Part shown: positions 17,415 through 26,422 of the stretch, in pieces | Position numbering within the stretch: the first letter of the stretch is position 1 | Layout: every line of letters starts with the position of its first letter | Source: Frigoriglobus tundricola | GTDB lineage: Bacteria; Planctomycetota; Planctomycetia; Gemmatales; Gemmataceae | Direction: 5' to 3' | Length of the DNA: 64,000 bases | Assembly (NCBI RefSeq): GCF_013128195.2 | Contig: NZ_CP053452.2 | Location: 2,728,001 to 2,792,000 of the forward strand | The notes under the pieces: generated by a model | Seen by the model: only the letters and a program-made list of their open reading frames with translations | What the model was told of the DNA's origin: nothing | Database searches by the model: none | Program-made: the position numbers and the translations under genes

Positions 17415-17630
17415 TGCCACCGGCCCCCCGCCCCGCTGGACGGGAACGTGACGACGAGCGGAGCACCAATCGATGCCCGGGTCGGGAAGCGAGCGGTCAC
17501 AGTGGTAGGGACAGGGGGTATGACCACCTCCCAGCGCCCAGGACTCGTGCGAGTGACGGTCGCGTCATGCGCGCCGGTAGTGAACCCGATCGGGTCCCGG
17601 CTTTTCTGCTGAGCACAACGAGCCCGCGGG

Positions 17631-18557
17631 TCAGGCCGCCGTGACCCGGAGCATGGCCCGCGTCTCGCGCAGCGCGTCCACAACCGCTGACGTGAGCGCT
17701 TTCCGCACGTCCCCGACCACGTCCGGACCGAGAACGTGCCGCAGGTGGAAGAAACCGGAGCACAGGTCCGGGCGAAAATTGGTCAGCTTTCGCTCGCGCT
17801 GGACGTGGTTGGCGAGTGCGTCGGCCGTTGCGGTGAGCGCGACGAGGAGCGGGTACTCCTTTTCCGCACCCGGGTCGTGGTGGTGCCCGATCGCGCACAC
17901 GACCGGCCGTGGCAGGGCGTTCGCCCGCGCGAAGCGGGTGCCGATCTCGCAGTGGTCGGTGCCGGCCACCGCGCGCTCGTGCGCCAGCGTCTCGGCGTCC
18001 TCGCGGAAGGTGAGCGGGTCGATGTGCGGGAACGCCGCCGGTGCGCGGACGCACAGGATCACCCGGCCGATGTCGTGCAGCAGCCCGGCGGTAAACTCTT
18101 CGCCCCGGAAGCCGATGCCGCCGGCCGCGTTGAGTCGCGTGGCCAGCGTGGCGGTGAACAGGGCGTGCCGCAGCAGCGCCTCGCAGGCGGCCTCGGCCGC
18201 TGGTACGCGCGACTTGAACACCCCGCGCATGCCGACGGCCGCCACGACCTGCTGACACCCCCTCATGCCGAGTTTGGTAGCGGCTTTGGCGACGGTGTCG
18301 GTGGGGTACCGCCCGCGGTAGGCCGCGGAGTTCGAGAGCTTGAGGACCGCCGCCGCCAGAACGCCGTCCCGGCGGATCAGATCGACCAGATCGGTGAGCG
18401 CGGCGTTCGGGTCGTTCATGACCGCCATCGCACGGGCGGCGGTGTCGGACAGCGTGGGGAACGTTTCGACCCGGTCGAGGTTGCCGAGCAGGCCCGCGAC
18501 GGGCACCGGCGGCGACGGCTGGCGGCGGAACACGCGTGTGAAGGCCGAGAAGAACAT
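17631..18557 (-). CDS. HDOD-domain signalling protein
   Basis: A 308-residue protein dominated by an HDOD domain: FPTLSDTAARAMAVMNDPN, LVDLIRRDGVLAAAVLKLSN, GMRGCQQVVAAVGMRG, then FTAGLLHDIGRVILC and CEIGTRFARANALPRPVV. HDOD domains are HD-fold relatives used in bacterial signalling, often lacking phosphohydrolase activity. Here an HD pair (LLHDIG) is present but the full metal set is not clear. It has no partner receiver or GGDEF domain. It stands alone, facing away from mobA with 154 bases between them. Confidence 0.87.
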   Translation of the reverse strand: MFFSAFTRVFRRQPSPPVPVAGLLGNLDRVETFPTLSDTAARAMAVMNDPNAALTDLVDLIRRDGVLAAAVLKLSNSAAYRGRYPTDTVAKAATKLGMRGCQQVVAAVGMRGVFKSRVPAAEAACEALLRHALFTATLATRLNAAGGIGFRGEEFTAGLLHDIGRVILCVRAPAAFPHIDPLTFREDAETLAHERAVAGTDHCEIGTRFARANALPRPVVCAIGHHHDPGAEKEYPLLVALTATADALANHVQRERKLTNFRPDLCSGFFHLRHVLGPDVVGDVRKALTSAVVDALRETRAMLRVTAA

Positions 18558-18711
18558 GGTGGCGGGCGCACGGGACCGGGCGATCGGAACGGACTACTCT
18601 CATAATAGGGCGCCGGCGCGCCCGCCGGCGGCGAACGCGAACATTCTCGCCCGGTATCAGAATTGAGTTCCGGCGCACAGGGCACGGTCTGCGGAGGGTG
18701 AGAGCGGCCCG

Positions 18712-19374
18712 ATGAAGACAGCCGGCATCGTACTGTGCGGCGGGCGCTCGGCCCGGATGGGTGCGCCCAAAGCGTGGCTCCCGTTCGACGGCGAGTTCAT
18801 GCTCGCGCGCGTGGTGCGCGTGGTGCGCGAGGCCGTCGGGCCGGTGGTCGTGGTGGCCGCGCCGGGCCAGGACCTGCCGCCGCTGCCGGCGGGTACGGTC
18901 ACCGTTCGCGATGAGGAGGAGGGCCAGGGACCGCTCGCCGGGCTGGCCGCCGGGCTGGCGGCGCTCGAAGGAACGACCGACGCGGCGTACCTGTCGTCGT
19001 GCGACGCGCCGTTCTTGCGGGCGGCGTTCGTCCGGCGGGTGGTCGGGTCCCTGAGCGGGGGCCGCGAGGCCCCTGTGTCCCTGTCGGCACAGGGCGCGCA
19101 CGCCCCCCGTTCGGTCGAACCGGTCGCATTCGCCAGTGTCCCCCGCGTGAACGACCGCCTGCACCCGCTCGCGGCGGTGTACCGCGTCGGCGTACTACCG
19201 ACCGTGCGGGCGATGCTCGCCGCGCGGCGGCTCCGGATGACGGACCTGTTCGACCGCGTGCCCACCCGGGTGATCGGACCGGACGAGTTGAGCGACGCGG
19301 ACCCGGAACTCGTCTCGCTACTAAACGTCAACACGCCCGAGGAGTACGAAGCCGCTCGGAAGTCGCTATCCTGA
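18712..19374 (+). CDS. mobA: Molybdenum cofactor guanylyltransferase-like protein, with a repeat-derived insert
   Basis: A 220-residue nucleotidyltransferase. GIVLCGGRSARMGAPKAWLPF is the GTP-binding start (21 residues, LCGGxSxRMGxxK core). EGQGPLAGLAAGL and LSSCDAPFL (metal-binding Asp) follow, then LHPLAAVYR and a final NVNTPEEYE. MobA adds GMP to molybdopterin. Residues about 114-134 (LSGGREAPVSLSAQGAHAPR and on) have no counterpart in the family and match, at DNA level, a repeat found again at the 3' end of the gene. That second copy also supplies the TGA stop. The fold positions around the insert look intact, so function may be kept. No other molybdopterin genes are near. Confidence 0.82.
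   Translation: MKTAGIVLCGGRSARMGAPKAWLPFDGEFMLARVVRVVREAVGPVVVVAAPGQDLPPLPAGTVTVRDEEEGQGPLAGLAAGLAALEGTTDAAYLSSCDAPFLRAAFVRRVVGSLSGGREAPVSLSAQGAHAPRSVEPVAFASVPRVNDRLHPLAAVYRVGVLPTVRAMLAARRLRMTDLFDRVPTRVIGPDELSDADPELVSLLNVNTPEEYEAARKSLS
19051..19115. repeat. Palindromic repeat copy inside mobA
   Basis: It begins CTGAGCGGGGGC and ends CGCACGCCCCCCGTTCGG, the two ends being imperfect inverted copies. The middle contains CCCTGTGTCCC. It matches the intergenic copy at 19370-19435 in both ends and middle, and is read through in frame by mobA. It has drifted slightly from the palindrome, as expected for an older, translated copy. Confidence 0.7.
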
Positions 19375-19435
19375 GCGGGGGCGTGGGCCCTCCTGTGTCC
19401 CGGTTGGCAAAGGGGGCGCACGCCCCCCGCTCAGG
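19370..19435. repeat. Palindromic repeat copy after mobA
   Basis: The left end CCTGAGCGGGGGCGTG and right end CGCACGCCCCCCGCTCAGG are inverted copies of one another around a core with CCTGTGTCCC. The left end contains the mobA stop codon (TCC TGA), so insertion probably replaced the original C-terminus. The repeat ends nine bases before the next start codon, filling the gap between the two genes. Confidence 0.75.
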
Positions 19436-19443
19436 ACACACAC

Positions 19444-20598
19444 ATGCACCCGCACAAGCCGCACTACGACCGCCACGCCGGCAGCGACGAGAACAAACGG
19501 TTCCTCCACAAAATCAGCCGCGAGCGCATCGACCCCGCCGCGGTCGCGGCCGGCGCGTCGGCCGCCGACCTCATCGACGCCGCGTTCCTGTCGTACAACG
19601 GCGGCCGGTTGCGCGAGGGGTGCCAGCTCTTCGTGAAGAAGATGCTCGCGGAGAACGGGACGGTGGGGCTGGCGCTGTCCGGCGCCCTGACGCCCGCCGG
19701 GCTGGGCATGTCGTGCCTCGTACCGCTCGTCGAGGCCGGGTTCGTGGACTGGATCGTGTCCACCGGCGCGAACCTGTACCACGACACGCACTACGCGCTG
19801 GGCATGGACCTGTTCCAGGCCGGGCCGAACCTGCCGGACCGGGAGCTGCGCGAGAACCAGGTCATCCGCATTTACGACATCGTGTTCGATTACGAGAACC
19901 TGCTCGGCACCGACAAGTTCTTCCGCACGCTGTGCCGCAGCGCCCCGTTCCAGCACACGTTCGGCACGGCGGAGTTCCACAACCTGGTGGGCAAGTACCT
20001 CGCGGAGCGCGAGGAGCAGACCGGCCGCGTGGGCAAGAGCCTGCTCGCGGCCTGTTACCGGCACGGGGTGCCGGCGTTCACCAGCTCGCCCGGCGACAGC
20101 AGCATCGGCATGAACCTGGCCGCGCTGATGCTCGAAGGGGGCCAGCTGCGCATCGACCCGCTCCGCGACGTGAACCAGTCGGCGGCGGTCGTGTGGGACG
20201 CGAAAGCGAGCGGGGGCACGAGTTCCGTGCTGATCCTCGGCGGCGGCAGCCCGAAGAACTTCATGCTGCAAACCGAACCGCAGATTCAGGAGGTGCTCGG
20301 CCTCGCGGAAGCGGGGCACGACTACTTCCTCCAGTTCACCGACGCCCGCCCCGACACCGGCGGCCTCAGCGGGGCGACGCCGAGCGAGGCGATGACGTGG
20401 GGCAAGGTGGACCCGGACAAGCTGCCGGACTCGGTGACGTGCTACGTGGACTCGACGCTCGCGCTGCCGCTCCTGACCGCGTATTCGCTCACGCGCCGCG
20501 AGAAGCGGGCGCCGAAGCGCCTGTTCGACAAGTTCCCGGAGCTGACCCGCCGGCTCGAAGCGGGGTACGCTCGGACGCGGGCCGACCGCCCGGAGTGA
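19444..20598 (+). CDS. Deoxyhypusine synthase-family protein
   Basis: A 384-residue protein of the DHS family: [75 protein letters not shown] and [16 protein letters not shown]. The last holds K271, placed where the enzymes form a Lys-imine with the aminobutyl group of spermidine. In eukaryotes and archaea DHS modifies eIF5A, whereas bacterial relatives often make homospermidine or act in unknown polyamine reactions. The late segment [18 protein letters not shown] matches the substrate side. The true substrate here is open. It follows mobA after a repeat, with GTG/CAC-rich sequence and no clear promoter. Confidence 0.88.
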   Translation: MHPHKPHYDRHAGSDENKRFLHKISRERIDPAAVAAGASAADLIDAAFLSYNGGRLREGCQLFVKKMLAENGTVGLALSGALTPAGLGMSCLVPLVEAGFVDWIVSTGANLYHDTHYALGMDLFQAGPNLPDRELRENQVIRIYDIVFDYENLLGTDKFFRTLCRSAPFQHTFGTAEFHNLVGKYLAEREEQTGRVGKSLLAACYRHGVPAFTSSPGDSSIGMNLAALMLEGGQLRIDPLRDVNQSAAVVWDAKASGGTSSVLILGGGSPKNFMLQTEPQIQEVLGLAEAGHDYFLQFTDARPDTGGLSGATPSEAMTWGKVDPDKLPDSVTCYVDSTLALPLLTAYSLTRREKRAPKRLFDKFPELTRRLEAGYARTRADRPE

Positions 20599-20941
20599 CC
20601 GCCCGGCAAACGGGGCCGCCCCCGCGCCGCGGGGCGCCCGCGCTGATGCCCGTCTCCGCGGGTGCGAGTCATCTGTGGCCCCATGCTCTCCCGGCCCTCC
20701 GGAATTCAGACGCACGGTGACGACGAATAGCAAGCGGTGGCCGGGGGAGCCGTGCGCCTCGTCGGAAGCTCCGCGGAGAGTCAGATGGGTGTTCGAGAAT
20801 CGTTGAACGTGCTGGCGGTCTGTCAACCACGGGCCGGAGCCGCATGGCCGCGTCGCTGTCGTTTGTACCTTCTTGGTGGAAGGGATCGCCCGGGTCGGAG
20901 TTTCGGTCCTCGAACCCGGGCGAACGCGCGATATTCAGACG
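20599..20941. other. 343-base intergenic space between convergent genes
   Basis: It separates the DHS-like gene (plus) from the interrupted DUF1559 gene (minus). A hairpin with nine-base arms (CGCCCGGGT / ACCCGGGCG) lies at 20887-20922, 20 bases beyond the DUF1559 stop, and could act as a terminator although no T-run follows. No coding frame is convincing. Confidence 0.45.
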
Positions 20942-21844
20942 TTAGTAGTCGGACGGAACCGGCAAGCCGTCGCTGCGGTCCGAGAGCAGCCCCAGGGTGA
21001 GCTCGTCGATCGCCGACCGAACGGGCCGCACGCTCCCGTCGGCAAACGCGAACTGACAGATCCCCACGTGTGACCCGCCGAACGCGATGCTCATGTCAAA
21101 GGCCCCTTGTGCGATCGGGAACCCGGGGCCGGCGCTGCGCGTGGAACAAATGATATTGTGCCCGTCGTACATGCCGCAGTCGTAAGGGTATTTCGCCTCG
21201 AGTTTGCGCGGCACGTGCTTTTCACCGAAGAACAGCGTGCTCGTGAGGCCGTCGGTAAAATCCGTTGCGCGGAGCCCGTTGGCCTGCACGAACGCCCCGG
21301 TCGGGGGGATCGAGGGCGGAGGGTTGGGGACGTTAAAGGTCAGCGTGTAGTCGAAGCCGGTCGTACCGATGGCCGCCGCGTAATCGCCCACCGTACCGGG
21401 GGCGCTGGTGGCCGATGCTCAGGCCTCATCTTGCGCGAACGGCTCGACGAGCACTCGGTCTTCTGCGCTCCGGCGGGACGGGCAGAAATACAGGGCCACG
21501 GGGTTAGTGAGGAGGTCGGGGTCGTCCAGTTTGGAGATCCCGACCGTTGGGTCCCACTTCCGGTACAGGTTATCTTGTTCCAGCTGGGGCAGGATGATCC
21601 ACGCCCACGACTGGCTCTCCCCCCCGAGCCGGGAGGGCGGGAATTGGCCGTGCGCGCTCTCGTAAGTGTGGCAGGCCAGGGCGATCTGCTTCAGGTTGTT
21701 CAGGCACTTGGCGCGATTGGCGGCTTCGCGGGCGCGCTGGACGGCGGGCATGAGCAGGCCGATGAGGACGCTGATGATGGCGATCACCACCAGCAGCTCG
21801 ATCAGCGTGAAACCCCATCTCCGGTTGTTCACTCGGCGCGACAT
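20942..21844 (-). pseudogene. DUF1559 pseudopilin-like protein interrupted by an in-frame TGA
   Basis: The N-terminus is a prepilin-like signal ([20 protein letters not shown]) with a hydrophobic helix, followed by the DUF1559 body ([43 protein letters not shown]). A TGA at 21419-21421 stops it after 141 residues. The same frame then continues the family pattern (GTVGDYAAAIGTTGFDYTLT) to the C-terminal H-X9-DG motif (HVGICQFAFADGSV). The repaired protein would be 300 residues, the family's usual length. These proteins are exported, type II secretion-like and greatly expanded in planctomycetes. The TGA sits where ordinary members have a variable loop, so it may be a nonsense change of a CGA or TGG codon. 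Confidence 0.82.
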
Positions 21845-21865
21845 GGGTTCTCCTCGAAATAGGGG

Positions 21866-23053
21866 TTACCGGGCCTGCTTGTTGGCGTGTGTCACCATCG
21901 GACCGGGAATCCGGAACCGGAAGGCCCCGTGCCCGCCCCACGCCTCGGCCGGGAGGTCGAGCCGGACCGGCGCCCCCGCGACCGGCGGGTCGAACAGGAG
22001 CAGGTCGCTCGCGCTCTTGCCGGGAAAGAGATCCTGGCCGTAAGAGACGCCGACGGGCATGTCGGGGTCCGTGTTCACGAGCGCGAGTTTCCGCCCGTTC
22101 GCGGTCGCAACGGCATCGGGAACGGTGCGCTCTCCCGTCGTGCCCCAGTGAACGAGCCGAACCCGTTCGCCGTTGCCGAGGTGCTGGATCTGCACCGTCA
22201 CGGCCAGGAACGGCTGCTTCGTGTACCGCTTCTTGGAATCGACCACCTGCACCGGGGCCACGGTGGCGCGGGCGATCCGCACCCGAATGTAGCCCTGCTG
22301 GAGCGCCGCCTGGCTCGCGTCCGCGTACCCGCCCGGCTCGAGTGCCCCGGACCCGCCGGACGCGACCCGCAACGGAACGACGCGAACCGCGTCCGGATCG
22401 TAGTCGGACCTGGCGCGACTGACCTGGTATCCGGGGCCGAGCAGGGACGGAACGAACCACGCGACGATGAGGACCAGACCGGATCCGCATGCCCCGCCGA
22501 GGGGCAGCGCGAGCCGGGCCGGTTTCTCGCCCCCCACTACGAGCGCGCCCGCGGTGCCCAGAATCAGCCCGACCGCGGCCAGGGGCTGCGCGACTGACGC
22601 GGTCGATTGGAACGACGCGGTGACGAGGGCCGCCGCGGCCAGGAAGCAGACCGCGACCCCGACGAGCGGGGGACCGGCTTTTGCGCTCGAAACTTCTGCT
22701 TCGGGCGCGTCGGGGTGTACTTCGGCGCTCGGGGCGACCTCGGACGGCGTGAACGTGGTGAGAACGGGAGGCGGTTCTGTTGCGACCGCGGTACCGGTTG
22801 GTCCCGGGGCCACCTCCGCGGATGGCGCCGGCCCCGGCGCCACGGGTTTGTGCGGGCGAGAGCCGGACGCCGCCGGGCGCGCGTCGCCCGGTTGGCGCTC
22901 TTCGGGGACCGCCGTGTACCACGACGCGCACCCGGGGCACTTCACGCTCCCCGCCAGCGCCTGATCCGGTGCGCTTACGGCGCGGCCACAATACGGACAG
23001 CGCGTGAAAACGGCATTACGGGACGCCCCGTGGTGAGTCGATGACGTTGCCAA
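21866..23053 (-). CDS. Zinc-ribbon membrane protein of unknown function
   Basis: A 395-residue protein. Residues 19-46 hold a zinc ribbon of two Cys pairs (CPYCGRAVSAP and CPGCASWY). A Pro/Ala-rich linker of about 80 residues follows, then two to three membrane segments (LVGVAVCFLAAAALVTASF, LAAVGLILGTAGALVVGG, GSGLVLIVAWFVPSLL). The C-terminal domain of about 190 residues is soluble and strand-rich (VRIARATVAPVQVVDS, PFLAVTVQIQHLGNGERVRL), resembling a DUF4352-like beta fold in pattern only. It lies 21 bases before the DUF1559 gene and might share its transcript. No function is assigned. Confidence 0.78.
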   Translation of the reverse strand: MATSSTHHGASRNAVFTRCPYCGRAVSAPDQALAGSVKCPGCASWYTAVPEERQPGDARPAASGSRPHKPVAPGPAPSAEVAPGPTGTAVATEPPPVLTTFTPSEVAPSAEVHPDAPEAEVSSAKAGPPLVGVAVCFLAAAALVTASFQSTASVAQPLAAVGLILGTAGALVVGGEKPARLALPLGGACGSGLVLIVAWFVPSLLGPGYQVSRARSDYDPDAVRVVPLRVASGGSGALEPGGYADASQAALQQGYIRVRIARATVAPVQVVDSKKRYTKQPFLAVTVQIQHLGNGERVRLVHWGTTGERTVPDAVATANGRKLALVNTDPDMPVGVSYGQDLFPGKSASDLLLFDPPVAGAPVRLDLPAEAWGGHGAFRFRIPGPMVTHANKQAR

Positions 23054-23275
23054 GCAACACCATTCGGACTAAACGGTCTCAACGAGCAAGTGCTGTGAAT
23101 GTTGGTGGAAAAATCATTCGCAACGATTGAAAACCGTGCCGAAAACAGAACGCATTACACTGTCAGGGTTTGCGCGAATAGTGTCGGACGAGGTCGTTGG
23201 ACCGTCACCCGGATGGGAACCGGGCCGATACCGCTTTTCCGCCTCGCTCGCCCGGAATTGTTCAGGGCCGCGGTT

Positions 23276-23470
23276 TCAATCGTTTGCGGCCGCCGCTTGC
23301 CGAAACGCGGCGGCGGTAGCAGGAGGCGGGCTCTCGAATGTGATGTAGCCGATATTTGATCCGGCGTGTTCCTTCAACTGTGCGAACGCCGCCAGAAATC
23401 GAGCCGGGACCGCCGCGGACCGCGCCGCGGCCAGCACGTCCACGTCGTGAAAACCGCCGTGGACCTGCAC
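23276..23470 (-). CDS. Small hypothetical protein after aspartokinase
   Basis: A 64-residue frame that starts with GTG three bases after the aspartokinase stop, which suggests it is on the same transcript. It reads like protein (VDVLAAARSAAVPARFLAAF, SNIGYITFES) but matches no family I know. The Shine-Dalgarno (GGGGTG, four bases away) is weak. It could be translated by coupling or be a chance frame. Confidence 0.45.
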   Translation of the reverse strand: MQVHGGFHDVDVLAAARSAAVPARFLAAFAQLKEHAGSNIGYITFESPPPATAAAFRQAAAAND

Positions 23471-23473
23471 ACG

Positions 23474-25366
23474 TCACCCCAGCTTGAACGCTTCGGTGAG
23501 GCACGCGAGCGCCTCCTCGCCGCGGGCGCGCTCGACCACCACGCCCACGCACACCTCGCTCGTGTTGATCATGCTGATGTTGATGCCGCGGGCCGCCAGC
23601 GCCCCGAACATCGTCCGGGCCACGCCGGTGTGCGTCCGCATCCCCACGCCGAGTACGAACAGCACCGCGATGTCGCCGTCGCCCACCACGCGGCACGCCG
23701 GGTCGATCTCGCGCACCACGTCCTGGGTGCGCTTGAGGGCACGCGTCAGGTCCGCGCGCGGAACGGTGAAGGACAGTTCCGCTTTCGCGGGGCCGGACTG
23801 GTTCTGGACGATCATGTCCACCAGGATGCCGCCGGTGGCGACCGCGTTGAACACCTTGGAGCAGTTGCCCGGCCGGTCCGGCAGGTCGTGGATCGTGATG
23901 CGGCTCTGTTCGAGGTTCAGGTGGGCGCCGCTGACCAGCACGTCTTCCATGCCGTCCAGCCGGGCGATCGCGGCCTCGCGGTCCCGGGTGGCCGCGACCA
24001 CGAGCGGGTTCGGCCGGGGCTTGAAGTCGCTGCTCGTGGGCTGCTCCCCGGCGCCCTTGCGCGCCTTCGCCAGCGCAAAGGCGCTGTGAACGGCCTTCAG
24101 CGCCTTGCGGCCCCGGACCGCCTTCTTGCTCTCCAGGTGCGCCTTCTTGATCGGCTCGCCGCTGGGCAGCTCGAAGACCCCCGATTCCGGCGCGCCGTCT
24201 TCTTCCACCAGCACGCTGATCTTGATGTCGCCGGTGGTGATCATCTTCAGGTTCACGCCCTCGGCCGCGAGCGCCTGGAACATGCGCTCCGCGACCCCGG
24301 ACATGGCCCGCATCCCGGCCCCGACCACCGACACCTTGCTCACCTTGCCCGTCTCGGTCAGGGTGGCGCCGAGGTCGGTGACGATCGGGGCGAGGAGCTT
24401 CTTCGTCTTGTCGAGTTCGGTGTTCAGCACGGTGAACCCGATGGTCGCCTTGCCACCGGTGCCGACGCTCTGGGCGATCATGTCCACCGCGATGTTCGCG
24501 TCCGCGAGGGCGGCGAACACGCGGTGGCTGACGCCGGGCCGGTCGGGCACGCCCTCGAGGACCAGCCGGGCCTCGTCGATTGCGAGGGCGACGCCGCACG
24601 CCGGGATCTCGCTCATCCACGGCGCCTCGGGCACGATCCAGGTGCCCACCGCGTCCGACTGCGCGTTCCGCACCATGAGCGGCACGTCGAACTTCTTGGC
24701 GAACTCGATGGACCGGGAGTGCATCACGCCCGCGCCCATGCTCGCCATCTCGAGCATCTCGTCGTAACTGATGGCGTCCATCTTGCGGGCGTCGGGGACG
24801 ATCCGCGGGTCGGTGGTGTACACGCCGTCAACGTCGGTGTAGATCTCGCACTCCACGTCGTAGCCCGCGAGCTTGACCGCCGCGGCCACGGCGACGGCGG
24901 TGGTGTCGCTGCCGCCGCGGCCGAGGGTGGAGATGTCCCCGAGTTCGTCCACGCCCTGGAAGCCCGCGAGCACGACGATGTGGCCGCTGTCGAGGGCCTC
25001 GCAGAGGCGCTGCGTGTCGATCTTCTTGATGCGGGCCTTGCGGTGCGTGCTGTCGGTGACGATGCCGACCTGCGGGCCGGTGAAGCTGACGGCCCGCTCG
25101 CCGAGTTCGTGGATCGCCATCGCGGTGAGGGCGATGGAGATCTGTTCGCCGGTGGCGAGGAGCATGTCCATTTCGCGGGCGGACGGGGCGGCCGTGATCT
25201 CGGCCGCTTTCGCGATGAGGTCGTCCGTGGTGCTGCCCTGCGCGGACACGACGACGATCACCTGGTTGCCGGCGTTCTTGGCGCGGATGGCCTTGCGCGC
25301 GGCCTCCATCACGCGCTCCGCGTCCTTCACGCTCGACCCGCCGAACTTCTGGACCACTACGCCCAC
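23474..25366 (-). CDS. lysC: Aspartate kinase with four ACT domains
   Basis: A 630-residue enzyme making aspartyl phosphate for Lys, Thr and Met synthesis. The kinase domain has VVQKFGGSSVKDAERV, ATGEQISIALTAMAI, GRGGSDTTAVAVAAAVKL and EIYTDVDGVYTTDPRI. Two ACT pairs follow: one at about 260-410 (GVPDRPGVSHRVFAAL, VVGAGMRAMSGVAERMF), and after a Lys-rich insert a second at about 480-625 (DLPDRPGNCSKVFNAV, LGVGMRTHTGVARTMF). Ordinary enzymes have one pair and about 400 residues. Four-ACT forms are known from cyanobacteria. The extra pair should broaden allosteric control. The GTG at 25366 is chosen because GGAGAGG lies seven bases upstream. Confidence 0.93.
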   Translation of the reverse strand: MGVVVQKFGGSSVKDAERVMEAARKAIRAKNAGNQVIVVVSAQGSTTDDLIAKAAEITAAPSAREMDMLLATGEQISIALTAMAIHELGERAVSFTGPQVGIVTDSTHRKARIKKIDTQRLCEALDSGHIVVLAGFQGVDELGDISTLGRGGSDTTAVAVAAAVKLAGYDVECEIYTDVDGVYTTDPRIVPDARKMDAISYDEMLEMASMGAGVMHSRSIEFAKKFDVPLMVRNAQSDAVGTWIVPEAPWMSEIPACGVALAIDEARLVLEGVPDRPGVSHRVFAALADANIAVDMIAQSVGTGGKATIGFTVLNTELDKTKKLLAPIVTDLGATLTETGKVSKVSVVGAGMRAMSGVAERMFQALAAEGVNLKMITTGDIKISVLVEEDGAPESGVFELPSGEPIKKAHLESKKAVRGRKALKAVHSAFALAKARKGAGEQPTSSDFKPRPNPLVVAATRDREAAIARLDGMEDVLVSGAHLNLEQSRITIHDLPDRPGNCSKVFNAVATGGILVDMIVQNQSGPAKAELSFTVPRADLTRALKRTQDVVREIDPACRVVGDGDIAVLFVLGVGMRTHTGVARTMFGALAARGINISMINTSEVCVGVVVERARGEEALACLTEAFKLG

Positions 25367-25663
25367 GGCCGCACCTCTCCGCCTTCGTAACACCGGACGG
25401 ACACCAGACGGTGTTGTAACGAAGGCGGGACCGCTCTTGTAGGTCCGGCCGGCGAGCGGCGCGGCGTGAGCCCGCAGGCGCTTCGTAACCCGGCGGCCCG
25501 TTGCAACTCGTGGTCGGCGGCAGCGGTTCGCGAATGAAGCCCTTGGCGCGCCGAGATGTCAAGCGCCGGCGGGCGTACCGCTCGCATGCAAAGCCCGGCC
25601 GGCGCGCGGTGCGGGGTGAGCACGCCGGGAATGCTTAACCGTTTCGTGACACTGTATCAATTT

Positions 25664-25678
25664 ATGACATTTGGTCAT
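25664..25678. promoter_or_regulatory. Inverted repeat after the TetR gene
   Basis: ATGAC-ATTTG-GTCAT has perfect five-base arms and the same TGAC-N5-GTCA pattern as the operator candidate at the other end of the gene. It begins three bases past the tetR stop in an AT-rich patch. It could be a second regulator site or a chance match. Confidence 0.35.
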
Positions 25679-25681
25679 CAA

Positions 25682-26416
25682 CTACACGGCTCCGAACCGG
25701 ATGGCATCCTCAGCGAACAATTCCGCCAGGATGCGGCGGTAGCTCTCCTCGTAATCGAACTCGGACGCCAGCGGCCGCCATCCGAACCCGTCGAGCACGG
25801 CGTGGAGGGCCGGCCGGAACGTGGCGAGCGGGGTGGTCAGGCCCTGGTGGACGAGCAAGGGGCGATAGTTCTGGATGGTCGAGAACAGGCCCCACTTCGT
25901 GGCCATGATCGACAGCACGATGGCGGCCGGTGTCAGCGGCGGGTGGAGCCGCAAGTCGTTGCCCCGGACCGCCCCCTCGACCACGCGCCGGGCGATCCCG
26001 AAGCACTCCCGCTCCAGGGCATGGAGCGCGCTTCGCCGGTCGTCCGCGACCCGGGTTTCCAGGCCCCCCATCTTGACGATCAGTTCCGATCCCATGTGGT
26101 GCGGGTTCTGGCGGAAGGAGAGCTCTTCACCCACTTCGATCGCCAGAATGCGCTCGCGCGACGTGCCCTTGAACTCCGCCGCGCGAACGAACCGGGCGAG
26201 CCGCACGCGCAGGCTGCGAACGGCCAGGGCCGCCACCAGATCCTCTTTCGAGGCGAAGTGCTTGTACATCAACCCCTTCGAGAAGTCCGTCGCGGCGGCC
26301 AACCGGTCGAGCGTCAGTCCGTCGAAGCCGTTGGCAACGAGGAGCCGGCCGGCTTCGTCCAAAAGGCGTTCCTCGCGGTCGGCGTACTCGCGCTGGCGGC
26401 GGGTGAGAGTGCTCAT
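25682..26416 (-). CDS. TetR-family transcriptional regulator
   Basis: A 244-residue regulator. The N-terminal helix-turn-helix (LLDEAGRLLVANGFDGLTLD, LAAATDFSKGLMYKHFASKE) is typical of TetR. The C-terminal ligand domain is helical and unassigned. It is divergent from the aldehyde/alcohol dehydrogenase pair, which it probably represses. Its own promoter (-35 TTGACG, 17 bases, -10 CACAAT) contains an inverted repeat over the -10. The predicted transcript start falls on the A of the ATG at 26416, implying a leaderless mRNA and supporting this start over the GTG at 26440. Confidence 0.9.
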   Translation of the reverse strand: MSTLTRRQREYADREERLLDEAGRLLVANGFDGLTLDRLAAATDFSKGLMYKHFASKEDLVAALAVRSLRVRLARFVRAAEFKGTSRERILAIEVGEELSFRQNPHHMGSELIVKMGGLETRVADDRRSALHALERECFGIARRVVEGAVRGNDLRLHPPLTPAAIVLSIMATKWGLFSTIQNYRPLLVHQGLTTPLATFRPALHAVLDGFGWRPLASEFDYEESYRRILAELFAEDAIRFGAV

Positions 26417-26422
26417 TGTGCC

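Noticed and set aside
21419-21421. Selenocysteine recoding of the TGA in the DUF1559 gene
   Set aside because: The family has no Cys or Sec at this variable loop, and a nearby gene is broken by TAA, which cannot be Sec. Mutation or error is simpler.
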